Positions 8,648 through 16,949 of a stretch of DNA of 64,000 bases are shown in pieces (positions within the stretch are counted from its first letter, which is position 1; every line of letters begins with the position of its first letter). Source of the DNA: Actinomycetales bacterium. GTDB taxonomy: Bacteria > Actinomycetota > Actinomycetes > Actinomycetales > Actinomycetaceae. The notes under the pieces are model-generated. The model had not been told where the DNA came from. It did not search any database and was given only the letters and a program-made list of their open reading frames with translations. Both the position numbers and the translations under genes were made by a program. The DNA lies in assembly GCA_015655375.1 (NCBI GenBank), contig JAATFD010000024.1:37910-101909 (forward strand). Reading direction: 5' to 3'.

Positions 8648-8653
8648 TACGCT
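8648..8653 (+). promoter_or_regulatory. Leaderless -10 box (TACGCT) of the GntR-B gene
   Basis: TACGCT, then 6 nt (TGAACC), then ATG 8660. This supports the ATG and a leaderless mRNA. Confidence 0.5.
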
Positions 8654-8659
8654 TGAACC

Positions 8660-9460
8660 ATGCGGATTGGAGGCGCGGGACAATCACCGTGGTCAGTTCC
8701 CGAGGAGGAACAGTTTTCGGAGGCGTCTCTGATCGATGGCTCATCTCCGTCTGCGCGAACCGCGCAGCTGATCCTCGCAGCAATCTCCGGCGGACAATTG
8801 GCGGTGGGGGAGCGCTTGCCGTCCGAGCGGTCGCTTGCGGAGAAGCTGAACGTGGGGCGTTCTGCCGTTCGGGAGGCTCTTTCTGCATTGGAGATCCTGG
8901 GCATCGTTGAAGTCATGCCCGGATCCGGAACGTATGTGCGTGCGTCGACGTCCGCGGTCCTGCCTCGCACACTGTCATGGGGATTGCTGTTGGACAGAGG
9001 GTCACTTTCCGAACTCTCCGAGGTTCGCGGGGCTTTGGAGGTTTGCGCCGCTGTTTCGGTGGCGAGGCGCGCTGTTGATCTTGACTTCTCAACTCTGCGG
9101 ACCACGGTTGACGATCAGCGTCATGCGATCGAGAGCGGCGACACAGCCGGATACGTCAAGGCCGACCAGGCCTTCCATGTCGAGCTCGCCCGTCTCTCGG
9201 AGAATTCTCTGCTGCGATACCTGGCGGCAACGGCCCGAGCCCTCCTGCGAGTCTGGATCGAGCGTCAAGTCCGGGACGAAGAACAAATGCTGACGGCCCT
9301 GCATGAGCATGAGGAGCTTCTCGACGCCCTGGTCAGTGGAGATGAATCCGCTGCAGATGAAGCCATGAGGCGACACATGTCCACGGCCGCCAAGCGGATG
9401 GCAGCGACCAACGTGAGCGAGGGCTACGTTTCGAGTCCTTCCGCGGATGAGCGTTCATGA
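8660..9460 (+). CDS. GntR-family regulator, FadR/FCD subclass (B)
   Basis: 266-aa regulator. The winged helix (~residues 33-100) has the FadR-type pattern 'GERLPSERSLAEKLNVGRSAVREALSALEILGIVEV', followed by an FCD domain with 'ADQAFHVELARLSENSLL' and 'HEHEELLDALVSGDESAADEAM'. FadR-type proteins bind TGGT-N-ACCA-like palindromes. The perfect palindrome 74 bp beyond this gene, built of GGTCAACC/GGTTGACC, is a good candidate target and controls the downstream MFS-apnL-oiaC-apnO operon. The start is supported by a leaderless -10 box. Confidence 0.85.
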   Translation: MRIGGAGQSPWSVPEEEQFSEASLIDGSSPSARTAQLILAAISGGQLAVGERLPSERSLAEKLNVGRSAVREALSALEILGIVEVMPGSGTYVRASTSAVLPRTLSWGLLLDRGSLSELSEVRGALEVCAAVSVARRAVDLDFSTLRTTVDDQRHAIESGDTAGYVKADQAFHVELARLSENSLLRYLAATARALLRVWIERQVRDEEQMLTALHEHEELLDALVSGDESAADEAMRRHMSTAAKRMAATNVSEGYVSSPSADERS

Positions 9461-9533
9461 TGTAGCGCGCTGCCTGTCAAGGACAAGAAGCGGCCATCTC
9501 AAATTCGTTAGCTGGGTCACACTTTCGTCGGAT

Positions 9534-9557
9534 AATCGGTCAACCGGTTGACCGATT
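9534..9557. promoter_or_regulatory. Perfect 24-bp palindrome, GntR/FadR-type operator
   Basis: AATCGGTCAACC followed directly by its exact reverse complement. It contains two overlapping GGT-NN-ACC units. The right half overlaps the -35 box of the promoter described next, so binding should repress transcription of the MFS/apionate operon. Confidence 0.7.
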
Positions 9558-9576
9558 CTTGAGTCGGCGCTAGCGT
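9548..9576 (+). promoter_or_regulatory. Sigma70-like promoter of the MFS-apnL-oiaC-apnO operon
   Basis: -35 TTGACC (9548-9553), 17-bp spacer, -10 TAGCGT (9571-9576), 54 bp upstream of the GTG start of the MFS gene. The -35 box is embedded in the palindromic operator. Confidence 0.6.
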
Positions 9577-9629
9577 TTTGTCATCGGAGCAATGGAGCTT
9601 CGAATGAAGAGGCACCCTAAGGAGTCAAC

Positions 9630-10976
9630 GTGGATTCGTCGGGACTGGAATCTGTGGACGCGGAGACGCAAGTCGAGCGGAGTGAGGAAGCGCCAAGCGG
9701 TCGGTATACGACCTACCTGATAATCGTCGCACTATTTGGCTGGGCACTGGCTGCCTATGACACGAATCTTTTCAACCTTACTATTGCTGATATTACGAAA
9801 GACCTTGGAATTACCTCATCCATGCTTGGTGTGATGGGATTCTTTGTCTATCTCTCAGAATTTGTCATCGCACTATTAATGGGCTATGTGATGGACAAGC
9901 GAGGGCGTAGATATGCGTGGATGACGTGTTTGATAGTGGCTGGCGTATTCACGGGGCTCACCTACTTTGTCCAAGGATTCTGGAGTCTCGTTCTAGTCCG
10001 TGCGATCGCATCGGGATTTGCGAATGCTGAGCTTGCAGTTTCGGTCACTCTTGTCAATGAGCAGGTACCAGCAAAGCGGCGCGGAATGCTGTACTCGATT
10101 GTTCAATCTGGATATACGGTCGGCGTATTTATGGCCTCGGGAATGTATCTTCTTGTCTCTGGTCTCGGGTGGAGATCTGTCTTTCTGTTCGGTGTTTTGC
10201 CGTTGGTCTTGGTGGCGATCGCTCGGAGCGGGGTCAAAGAATCGCCGCGATTTCTGCACATCAAGGCAATTCGTGAGGCCAACGCAAACGGTGATGGCCC
10301 TGAAGTCGCAAGGCTCCAAAAGTTGCATGCCGTCAACATTGACGAGCTGGACAAGGGTGAATTTCGCCAGCTCTTCTCGTCTTCCGGAGATATACGTCGG
10401 ACGACCGTGACGATGTCGATCACTTGGCTTTTGTATGGCAGCTCTTACGTCGCCACGAATATCTATCTTGCCTATTGGATGACTGAAGTAAAAGGATGGA
10501 GCTCGGACAACGTCGCTTCGCTTCTCCTTGTTGGGGGGGCGGCGGGGGTCATTTTCTACCTTGTGGGTGGAGCTCTCGGTGAAAGGTTCGGCAGGAAGAG
10601 CGTATTGGTCGGATCTGCTGTGGCGATCGCGCCGTTGTCAGTGCTGATCCTAGCGAGCAACAGCAACACGATCTTGTTGGTCGCGATCTTCTTGGTGTAT
10701 CAAGCGACAAACGGAACTTGGTCTGGTGTTGGATACACGTACCAAGCAGAAGTGTTTCCCACGAGAGTTCGGGCTTTGGGAGTGGGATGGATGAGCGCGA
10801 TGCTCGTCGGCGGATTCATGCTCGGTTCCATTTTTTGGGCAGGTCTCACGTCTGTCACGAGCCTTCAGGCCACGTGGCTTGTGATTGCGGTGGTCCTTGG
10901 AGCCGCTCAAGCAATTTCTACCTTCTTTCTTCCCAATGTCGCGCCCGGACAAGAGCTGGAGGAGATCGCTCAGTGA
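9630..10976 (+). CDS. MFS transporter (sugar/aromatic-acid porter type), predicted apionate/apionolactone importer
   Basis: 448-aa major facilitator with ~12 helices. Motif A-like loops are 'GYVMDKRGRRYAWM' after TM2 and 'GGALGERFGRKSVLVG' after TM8; a central hydrophilic loop sits at ~residues 195-245. GTG 9630 has AAGGAG 5 nt upstream. The stop codon TGA overlaps a possible ATG of the next frame (TGATG), so transport and catabolism are translationally linked. First gene of an operon with apnL, oiaC and apnO homologues, hence the substrate is inferred to be D-apionate, its lactone or a relative. Confidence 0.8.
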   Translation: MDSSGLESVDAETQVERSEEAPSGRYTTYLIIVALFGWALAAYDTNLFNLTIADITKDLGITSSMLGVMGFFVYLSEFVIALLMGYVMDKRGRRYAWMTCLIVAGVFTGLTYFVQGFWSLVLVRAIASGFANAELAVSVTLVNEQVPAKRRGMLYSIVQSGYTVGVFMASGMYLLVSGLGWRSVFLFGVLPLVLVAIARSGVKESPRFLHIKAIREANANGDGPEVARLQKLHAVNIDELDKGEFRQLFSSSGDIRRTTVTMSITWLLYGSSYVATNIYLAYWMTEVKGWSSDNVASLLLVGGAAGVIFYLVGGALGERFGRKSVLVGSAVAIAPLSVLILASNSNTILLVAIFLVYQATNGTWSGVGYTYQAEVFPTRVRALGVGWMSAMLVGGFMLGSIFWAGLTSVTSLQATWLVIAVVLGAAQAISTFFLPNVAPGQELEEIAQ

Positions 10977-11023
10977 TGGCGAGGCTACCTGCGTCTTTTC
11001 GGGGATGGGAAAGGAATTCTTTG

Positions 11024-12823
11024 ATGAGTGCACGGTCTGAGAGGGAAGCCGTCTATTTGGCAGAGAACGGATGGTCCTGGATTCTCGAGGGCGATTCGAT
11101 TTCGCAGGTCTCGTGGCATGGTGTTGTGATTTTCGAGTCAGTCCGACCGATGGTGCGCGATCGGGACTGGAACACAATCGCACCTATTTTGTATTCTGAA
11201 CGGCCTCATTCCGATGCCAACGAGCAAGGAGATTGGATTGTCGGGGAAGAGTATCGGTTCTCGGGGGGAACTGCGACCGGGAGATTGAGTCTGTCAGTCA
11301 CGCAGGAATCTCTGAATGTGAAGTATGTTTTTCGCGCGGGAAATGATGTCTTGGTTAATAGAGTCGGAATCACTGCAACAATTCCGTCCGAGCTTGCGGG
11401 AAGCGATCTTGAGTATGCGACAACACGTGGCAGAGTAGGAAGGTCACGTCTTCCGATTACGATATCTCCCTATCAGCCAATTCTTGACATCAGTCAGCTT
11501 GATCTGGCCAGGTCCGGTGTCAAATTCGGTATCTCATTCTTTGGTGACGAATTTGAGATGGAGGATCAGCGGAACTGGTGTGATTCTTCGTTCAAGATAT
11601 ATTCACGACCACTGTCGCTTCCGTTTCCTTATGTGATTAGGGGGGGAGATGAAGTTGTGCAGGAATTGCGATTGTCGGCTCGAGATGATGAGAATCCGGT
11701 GGAGAATCCCGTTGGTGGTGTCGGCGCGGACTGGAAGCTGTCGGAAGAGGGTCGACCGTTCGCGATCCCGAGAATCTCGGTCGGTGCTACGACGTCATTT
11801 TCCAATGCTGTGAACGCATTAGATCTCGAAAAGGTCTCACCGGCGTCATTGTTGGTCGAAGCCTCTGAAGGATTTGACCTCGGGAAAATCCTTCGATCTG
11901 CCATGAGCGAGATTTCTGGGACCTCAATTCCGCTTGATGTGAGATTGTCAATTGATTCACTTGAAGGCCTTCGAGACATGGTTGACAGGGTGTTGTCTTG
12001 CGGTGCCGATATTAGGTCCATATCTGTATTTAGGAAGTCGGTTCACTATACCGATGTTGAGGTTTGGAATTGCCTCGTCGATTCAATAGGTGGTCGTAAT
12101 GTTCAATTGGGATCGGGAACCCGGGGTCATTTTGCGGAGTTCAATAGGAATTACCAAGAATTTCCCGAGTCTTCGAATGAATACTGTTTTTCAATCACTC
12201 CTGAGATGCATGTCAATGATAAGCGTCATATCAATGAGTGTCTGAATTCGATTCGAGACGTCGTTGATTCGGTGCGTCTTCTCGTGGGAAGATCGAAGCT
12301 GTTTATAGGTCCGGTCACCTTGAAGCCGAGGGTTAACACTGTCGCCACGGACATCGTCGTTGTTGACCGTATGACTGAAAGTGGATATGGCGCAGATTGT
12401 GTTCCGGGAAGCGTGGATGAACGCCAATTCAGTGACTGGCTGGGTGCGTGGACTGCGTGGATGCTCATCGAACTCGCACTCAGTGGTGTTGACCAAGTCT
12501 CAATGTTTGAGGCTGGCGGGGCTCGGGGAATTATTTCTGAGTCTGGCGCTCTGTCTCCGGCGGGAATTATATTGCGTGCGTTTTCTGCAAGTCGGGGAAT
12601 GTGGATCGAGCTAATTGATGTCGATGTTCCCCAATGGGTCAGAGTTGCATTGATATCAGACGGGACTCGTCGGCGGTGTCTCGTCATAAATCTTGGTGTC
12701 GAGGACTTCTCGATTTGCTTGCCTCAGTTCGGGGTGAATGAGGAAGTTTTTTGTCGTGCTGAGAGTTTCCAATTGATTGATATGTCGGATTCGGTAGACG
12801 GAATGGTTGTGAGCTCCTCATGA
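11024..12823 (+). CDS. apnL: D-apionate lactonase-like protein (ApnL family)
   Basis: 599-aa predicted cytosolic hydrolase that would open D-apionolactone to D-apionate. I recognise the N-terminal pattern 'SWHGVVIFESVRPMVRDRDWNTI', which fits the 'VRDRDW' region of ApnL proteins, and a large C-terminal TIM-barrel-like part (from ~residue 260) ending in small beta strands. No signal peptide is seen. ATG 11024 has AAGGA at good spacing; ATG 10976, overlapping the MFS stop, would add 16 residues. It overlaps the OiaC-like gene by 4 bp. The assignment rests on family recall plus the neighbouring ApnO and OiaC homologues; alone it would be 'hypothetical'. The gene is noticeably more AT-rich than its neighbours. 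Confidence 0.65.
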   Translation: MSARSEREAVYLAENGWSWILEGDSISQVSWHGVVIFESVRPMVRDRDWNTIAPILYSERPHSDANEQGDWIVGEEYRFSGGTATGRLSLSVTQESLNVKYVFRAGNDVLVNRVGITATIPSELAGSDLEYATTRGRVGRSRLPITISPYQPILDISQLDLARSGVKFGISFFGDEFEMEDQRNWCDSSFKIYSRPLSLPFPYVIRGGDEVVQELRLSARDDENPVENPVGGVGADWKLSEEGRPFAIPRISVGATTSFSNAVNALDLEKVSPASLLVEASEGFDLGKILRSAMSEISGTSIPLDVRLSIDSLEGLRDMVDRVLSCGADIRSISVFRKSVHYTDVEVWNCLVDSIGGRNVQLGSGTRGHFAEFNRNYQEFPESSNEYCFSITPEMHVNDKRHINECLNSIRDVVDSVRLLVGRSKLFIGPVTLKPRVNTVATDIVVVDRMTESGYGADCVPGSVDERQFSDWLGAWTAWMLIELALSGVDQVSMFEAGGARGIISESGALSPAGIILRAFSASRGMWIELIDVDVPQWVRVALISDGTRRRCLVINLGVEDFSICLPQFGVNEEVFCRAESFQLIDMSDSVDGMVVSSS

Positions 12824-13653
12824 AGGATTCTGTAGCTGAATTGGGCGAGCCTGCGCGGTTCGGCCTGAGTACTTACGCCCTCTTCTGGGAGATCTCGTCG
12901 AGGAACCCAGAGCCACTGTCGCTCGAGGCGATGGTCCAACGGGCTGCTGAGGTCGGCTGCGACGTTCTGCAGATTTGCGATCATGCCCCACTCGAGCAGC
13001 GGACGACGAGGGAACTTGCCACCTTGGCGCGGGATGCCAGTGAGATGGGCGTTGAGCTTGAGGTTGGAACCCGTGGAGTGGAGACGGACCACCTCACTCG
13101 CTACCTCGAGATCTGCGATTCCCTGGGGGCCGGGCTCCTGCGTTCGATGGTTCCGGCAGGCACGGATGATCGGTCGCTGGACGCCGCTCGGACCTGCCTC
13201 GAGAAGATCCTGCCTGCGCTGGAGCGGGCCGGTGTGAGTCTGGCGCTGGAGACCTATGAGCAGCTGGCAACGCCGGAGCTGGTCGCGCTGGTGACGGGAC
13301 TTGACAGCGCATGTGCCGGCATCGCCCTCGATCCGGCGAATTGTGTGGCGAATTTCGAGTTGCCGGACGAAGTGATTGATCGGTGTGCGGCGCGCACGGT
13401 CAATCTCCACGTCAAGGACTTTGCCTTCCGACGCCAGGAGGGCTGGGTCGGTTTCACGTACGCAGGTGCCCCTATGGGGGAGGGTCGACTCGATTATTCC
13501 CACGAGCTACGGGCTGTGCGGCCTGTGGAACGGAGGATCACCCAGGTGATTGAGCACTGGCTCCCGTGGCAAGGCGATATTACGACCACCATCAACGAAG
13601 AACGTCGATGGACTGACCAGGCAGTTTCCTATATGAAGGAGAATCAGAAATGA
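12820..13653 (+). CDS. oiaC: 3-oxo-isoapionate decarboxylase-like TIM-barrel protein (OiaC)
   Basis: 277-aa member of the sugar phosphate isomerase/epimerase superfamily. Typical elements are the start strand 'RFGLSTYALFWEI', the metal-ligand Glu in 'LALETYEQL', Asp in 'IALDPANCV', His in 'VNLHVKDFAF' and Glu in 'TTINEERRW'. OiaC decarboxylates 3-oxo-isoapionate, made by ApnO, to L-erythrulose. ATGA overlaps join it to apnL upstream and to the ApnO-like gene downstream, so the three are translationally coupled. The decarboxylase call depends mainly on this context; the superfamily itself is certain. Confidence 0.7.
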   Translation: MKDSVAELGEPARFGLSTYALFWEISSRNPEPLSLEAMVQRAAEVGCDVLQICDHAPLEQRTTRELATLARDASEMGVELEVGTRGVETDHLTRYLEICDSLGAGLLRSMVPAGTDDRSLDAARTCLEKILPALERAGVSLALETYEQLATPELVALVTGLDSACAGIALDPANCVANFELPDEVIDRCAARTVNLHVKDFAFRRQEGWVGFTYAGAPMGEGRLDYSHELRAVRPVERRITQVIEHWLPWQGDITTTINEERRWTDQAVSYMKENQK

Positions 13654-14504
13654 GTGACGATCTGAAGATCGCAGTCATCGGGGCCGGTGGAAAGATGGGC
13701 ATGCGCGTTTCGGCCAACTTGCAGCGCACGAACTGGAATGTCGTTTACACGGAGAAGAGTCCGGCCGGTATTGAGCGAAACAAGGAGCAAGGCCGGGCAA
13801 TCATCTCCAACGAGGAGGCTGTGCCGGATGCCGATGTTGTGATCTTTGCCGTCCCGGACGTCGCTCTTCATGCGGTGACAGGCGAGGTTGTTCCTTTGAT
13901 GCGGGAGGGATCAATGGTTCTGACGCTCGATCCCGCAGCGGCGTACGCGAACCAATTGTTCATGCGCAAGGGGCTGACCTATGTTGTGGCGCACCCCACC
14001 CACCCCTCTGTCTTCCTCGAGCGCACGACCCCGGAGGAATGGGCGGACACCTTTGGTGGAATCGCAGCTCCGCAGAACGCCATCGCCGCAATGTTCACGG
14101 AGTCTGACACATGGCAGCCCATTGCCGAGAAGATCATTGCCACCATGTATGGCCCGGTCATCAAGGTCTATTGGACATCGGTTCATGACCTTGCGGTGTT
14201 GGAGCCCACGCTGAACGAGACGATCGGTTGCATGATCGGGCAGTTCCTCAAGGACGTCATGGATTACGCGGTCGAAGTCACAGACATGGATGAGGACACT
14301 GTGAAGGCAATGTTCTACGGCCATATCTATATCGCTTTGACCAATGCGCTGAGAGGTTCGAATCCGTTCTCTGACGCGTGCCTGCTGGCCATGGATTATG
14401 GCCGTCAGGCGATCATCAAGGAGGACTGGAAGCGGATCTTTGACGACAAGGATCTGGACATCGTGGTCGCCAAGATGCTCAAGCTCGACCATATCGAACG
14501 CTGA
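13650..14504 (+). CDS. apnO: D-apionate oxidoisomerase-like NAD(P)-binding protein (ApnO)
   Basis: 284-aa protein with a Rossmann motif 'IAVIGAGGKMGMRVSANL' (residues 6-23) and an all-helical C-terminal domain often annotated as phosphogluconate-dehydrogenase C-terminal-like. The middle has 'VVAHPTHPSVF', comparable to the 'THPCHPPIF' stretch I recall from ApnO/acid-sugar oxidoisomerases, and the end has 'SDACLLAMDYGRQAIIKEDWKRIFD'. ApnO oxidises and rearranges D-apionate to 3-oxo-isoapionate. AAGGAGA precedes the ATG. It ends the operon and is followed by a long inverted repeat before the lerK operon. Confidence 0.75.
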   Translation: MSDDLKIAVIGAGGKMGMRVSANLQRTNWNVVYTEKSPAGIERNKEQGRAIISNEEAVPDADVVIFAVPDVALHAVTGEVVPLMREGSMVLTLDPAAAYANQLFMRKGLTYVVAHPTHPSVFLERTTPEEWADTFGGIAAPQNAIAAMFTESDTWQPIAEKIIATMYGPVIKVYWTSVHDLAVLEPTLNETIGCMIGQFLKDVMDYAVEVTDMDEDTVKAMFYGHIYIALTNALRGSNPFSDACLLAMDYGRQAIIKEDWKRIFDDKDLDIVVAKMLKLDHIER

Positions 14505-14528
14505 TCCTGCTTCGTGGAGGTGCGCCAA

Positions 14529-14587
14529 GAGAGCGCCCAGCGGCGTGAACCCACGCGGGTCTGTGGGTCGGTCCGCAGGGCGCTCTC
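14529..14587 (+). terminator. Long bipartite hairpin between apnO and lerK
   Basis: GAGAGCGCCC and GGGCGCTCTC (perfect 10 bp) enclose a nested ACCCAC / GTGGGT pair. No U-tract follows. It probably ends the apnO transcript and separates the two differently controlled operons. Confidence 0.5.
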
Positions 14588-14628
14588 CTGCCATGAATAC
14601 TTGATGCCGGTCGCGAGAGCATCTAGTA

Positions 14629-14640
14629 ATATATCCTATA
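14629..14640. promoter_or_regulatory. Operator-like site ATATATCCTATA upstream of lerK
   Basis: Exact reverse complement of the site at 4150-4161. It lies 64 bp upstream of lerK and overlaps a possible -10 (TAATAT). It suggests that the erythrulose module is co-regulated with the operon at 4.2-7.6 kb. Confidence 0.55.
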
Positions 14641-14704
14641 GGAAGAAGATCCTTCGGCGGGGTGACGCTGCCCCGGCAGGTAACGAAGCAGATGGAGCAG
14701 AACA

Positions 14705-16429
14705 ATGACGTATCTGGTCAACGATCCGAAGCAGTTCGCCGCTGACAGCCTTCGCGGCATGGCGGCAGCGTTTCCGGCCTACATGCAGCCGGTCCACGGT
14801 GGCGTCGCACGTGCGACGACGAGCCCGGAGGGCCAAGTGAGCATCGTCGTCGGCGGTGGTTCCGGCCACTACCCGGCATTTGCTGGATGGGTGGGTCCTG
14901 GCATGGCTCATGGCGCGGTGTGCGGCAACATCTTTGCCTCTCCCTCGGCTTCACAGGTGACCTCGGTCGTTCGTGCCAGCGACAACGGCGGTGGCACTGT
15001 GCTGCTTTTCGGGAATTATGCGGGCGATTGCCTGCATTTCGGCGCGGCGGCGGACGAATTGCGTTCCGATGGCATCGACACGCGAATTGTGACGATCTCC
15101 GACGACATCGCATCGAATACTCCCGATCACCACGATGACCGCCGAGGAATCGCAGGAGACCTCTTCGTGGTCAAGGTCGCCTGCGCGGCAGCCGCCGAGG
15201 GTCAGAACATCAACGACGTCGAGCGGGTCGCCCATCGCGCGAACGACAGGTCACGCTCATTGGGCGTGGCCTTCACCGGGTGCACGCTTCCCGGTGCAGA
15301 GGCTCCGTTGTTCACAGTCCCGGACGGGACTTATGCCGTGGGTCTGGGTATTCACGGCGAACCTGGAATTTCCTCGCACCCGATGGGCACTGCGGCGGAG
15401 ATTGCTCAGCTGCTGACACAGAGAGTCCTCGCGGAAGAACCGCGTCGCGGTGTGAACGGGTATTCGGGCCGGGTGGTCGTCCTCGTCAATGGCCTGGGCG
15501 CGACCAAGTACGAGGAGCTCTTCGTTCTGTACTCCACGGTCTCTGAACTTCTCGCGCAACAGGACCTGAGCGTCGTTGACGCGGTGGTTGGGGAGCAGGT
15601 GACGTCTCTGGACATGGCAGGGGCGTCTCTGTCGATCCTGTTCCTCGATGAGGAGCTCGAGCGTCTGTGGAAGGCTCCAGCCGATTCTCCGGCCTTCAAG
15701 GCGGGAGCGGTGCCTCCGGCTGAGCGTCGCCAGGTGAAGTTCGACGAGGTCGCCGACGTCATTCGCGTGGGGAGCCCCGAATCTGCTGCCCAGGCTCGCC
15801 GAGCATTGCGGTTCATTGAAGTCCTGGCCGATGTGTCCACCGCCAAGGAGGACGAACTCGGAAGGCTGGATTCGGTGGCCGGTGATGGTGACCACGGCCA
15901 AGGCATGGTTCTGGGAGCAACGGCCGCTCTGGAGGCTGCAACACGCGCCGTGGCTGCGGGCTCTGGGATGCGTGAGCTGTTCTCTCGTGCGGGAGCGGCC
16001 TGGGCCGAGGGGGCCGGCGGAACCTCCGGCGCCGCTTGGGGAACTGCTATTGGGGCCTTCGGAAAGTGCCTGTCGGACGACGAGGCTGCGAGTGCGTCCG
16101 ACCTCGGACGTGCCGGTGTTATTGCGGCACGCGCATTCGAATCGGTCGGAAGTGCGCGCCCGGGAGACAAGACCATGGTCGACGCGACACACCCGTTTGC
16201 GGATGTGCTCGAACGTCGCCTCGAGGACGGTGTGGGACTCCCTCGGGCATGGAAGGAGGCCGCCGACACCGCCGTCAACGCAGCGGCAAGTACGGCCGAC
16301 CTCGTTGCACGCAAAGGGCGTGCTCGCACCCATGGGAACGCGTCCGTGGGACATCCGGATCCGGGAGCTGTGTCGTTCTCGGTGCTCATGGAGGGCATCG
16401 CTGATGAGCTTTCAGCTGGCGGGCGTTGA
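14705..16429 (+). CDS. lerK: L-erythrulose kinase-like fused DhaK-DhaL kinase (LerK)
   Basis: 574-aa ATP-dependent ketose kinase of the dihydroxyacetone-kinase family. The DhaK domain (~1-330) has 'VVGGGSGHYPAFAGW' and the substrate-binding His217 in 'GLGIHGEPG'. The DhaL ATP-binding domain (~365-574) has 'SVAGDGDHGQGMVLGA' and 'GAGGTSGAAWGTAIGAFG'. Both catalytic domains are in one chain, as in ATP-type rather than PTS-type enzymes. Because the next two genes are RpiB-like and TPI-like, the substrate is best predicted as L-erythrulose, giving L-erythrulose-1-phosphate. Plain glycerone kinase activity is the alternative. It starts the lerK-derI-lerI operon. Confidence 0.8.
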   Translation: MTYLVNDPKQFAADSLRGMAAAFPAYMQPVHGGVARATTSPEGQVSIVVGGGSGHYPAFAGWVGPGMAHGAVCGNIFASPSASQVTSVVRASDNGGGTVLLFGNYAGDCLHFGAAADELRSDGIDTRIVTISDDIASNTPDHHDDRRGIAGDLFVVKVACAAAAEGQNINDVERVAHRANDRSRSLGVAFTGCTLPGAEAPLFTVPDGTYAVGLGIHGEPGISSHPMGTAAEIAQLLTQRVLAEEPRRGVNGYSGRVVVLVNGLGATKYEELFVLYSTVSELLAQQDLSVVDAVVGEQVTSLDMAGASLSILFLDEELERLWKAPADSPAFKAGAVPPAERRQVKFDEVADVIRVGSPESAAQARRALRFIEVLADVSTAKEDELGRLDSVAGDGDHGQGMVLGATAALEAATRAVAAGSGMRELFSRAGAAWAEGAGGTSGAAWGTAIGAFGKCLSDDEAASASDLGRAGVIAARAFESVGSARPGDKTMVDATHPFADVLERRLEDGVGLPRAWKEAADTAVNAAASTADLVARKGRARTHGNASVGHPDPGAVSFSVLMEGIADELSAGGR

Positions 16430-16492
16430 GCTCGACGCGCCACGTGGTGGGGACAAGAAATCAAGGAAGTCGATCCAAGAGAGGGAAAGAGC

Positions 16493-16948
16493 ATGGGATT
16501 CCGCGTCGTCGTTGCTGGAGACAGTGCTGGTTATGAGTACAAGGAAGCAATCAAGAAGGACTTGGAGGCAGATCCTCGTGTCGATGAGGTGATCGATGCT
16601 GGGGTCGGTGAGGGAGAAGACACTGACTATCCCCATGTGGCCGTCAAGGGAGCCCGGATCATTGCCGATGGCCAGGCCGACCGCGGCGTGTTCATCTGTG
16701 GCACGGGATTGGGGGTCGCCATAGCCGCCAACAAGGTGAAAGGGATCCGGGCAGGGACAGCGCATGATTCCTACTCGGTCGAGCGTTTGGTCTTGTCCAA
16801 CGACGCACAGGTCCTGTGCATGGGACAGCGCGTGATCGGCCTCGAACTGGCGCGACGGCTGGCGCGTGAGTTCTTCGACTACACCTTCGACCCCGCGTCC
16901 CACTCCGCACCCAAGGTCGCTGCGATCTGCGAGTACGAGGAGGACTGA
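16493..16948 (+). CDS. derI: RpiB/LacAB-family sugar-phosphate isomerase (D-erythrulose-4-phosphate isomerase-like, DerI/EryI)
   Basis: 151-aa isomerase. RpiB features: '[20 protein letters not shown]' at the N-terminus, '[10 protein letters not shown]', the catalytic-cysteine motif '[22 protein letters not shown]', and '[26 protein letters not shown]'. RpiB-like enzymes in erythritol and erythrulose pathways (EryI, DerI) convert D-erythrulose-4-phosphate to D-erythrose-4-phosphate, which enters the pentose-phosphate pathway. It lies 63 bp after lerK with an RBS (GAGAGGGAAAGAG), and its stop is one base before the TPI-like gene. Confidence 0.8.
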   Translation: MGFRVVVAGDSAGYEYKEAIKKDLEADPRVDEVIDAGVGEGEDTDYPHVAVKGARIIADGQADRGVFICGTGLGVAIAANKVKGIRAGTAHDSYSVERLVLSNDAQVLCMGQRVIGLELARRLAREFFDYTFDPASHSAPKVAAICEYEED

Positions 16949-16949
16949 G

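Noticed and set aside
8660-9460. Treating the two GntR genes as a duplicated pair
   Set aside because: Their effector domains and helix-turn-helix sequences are clearly different, and each fits a different operator.
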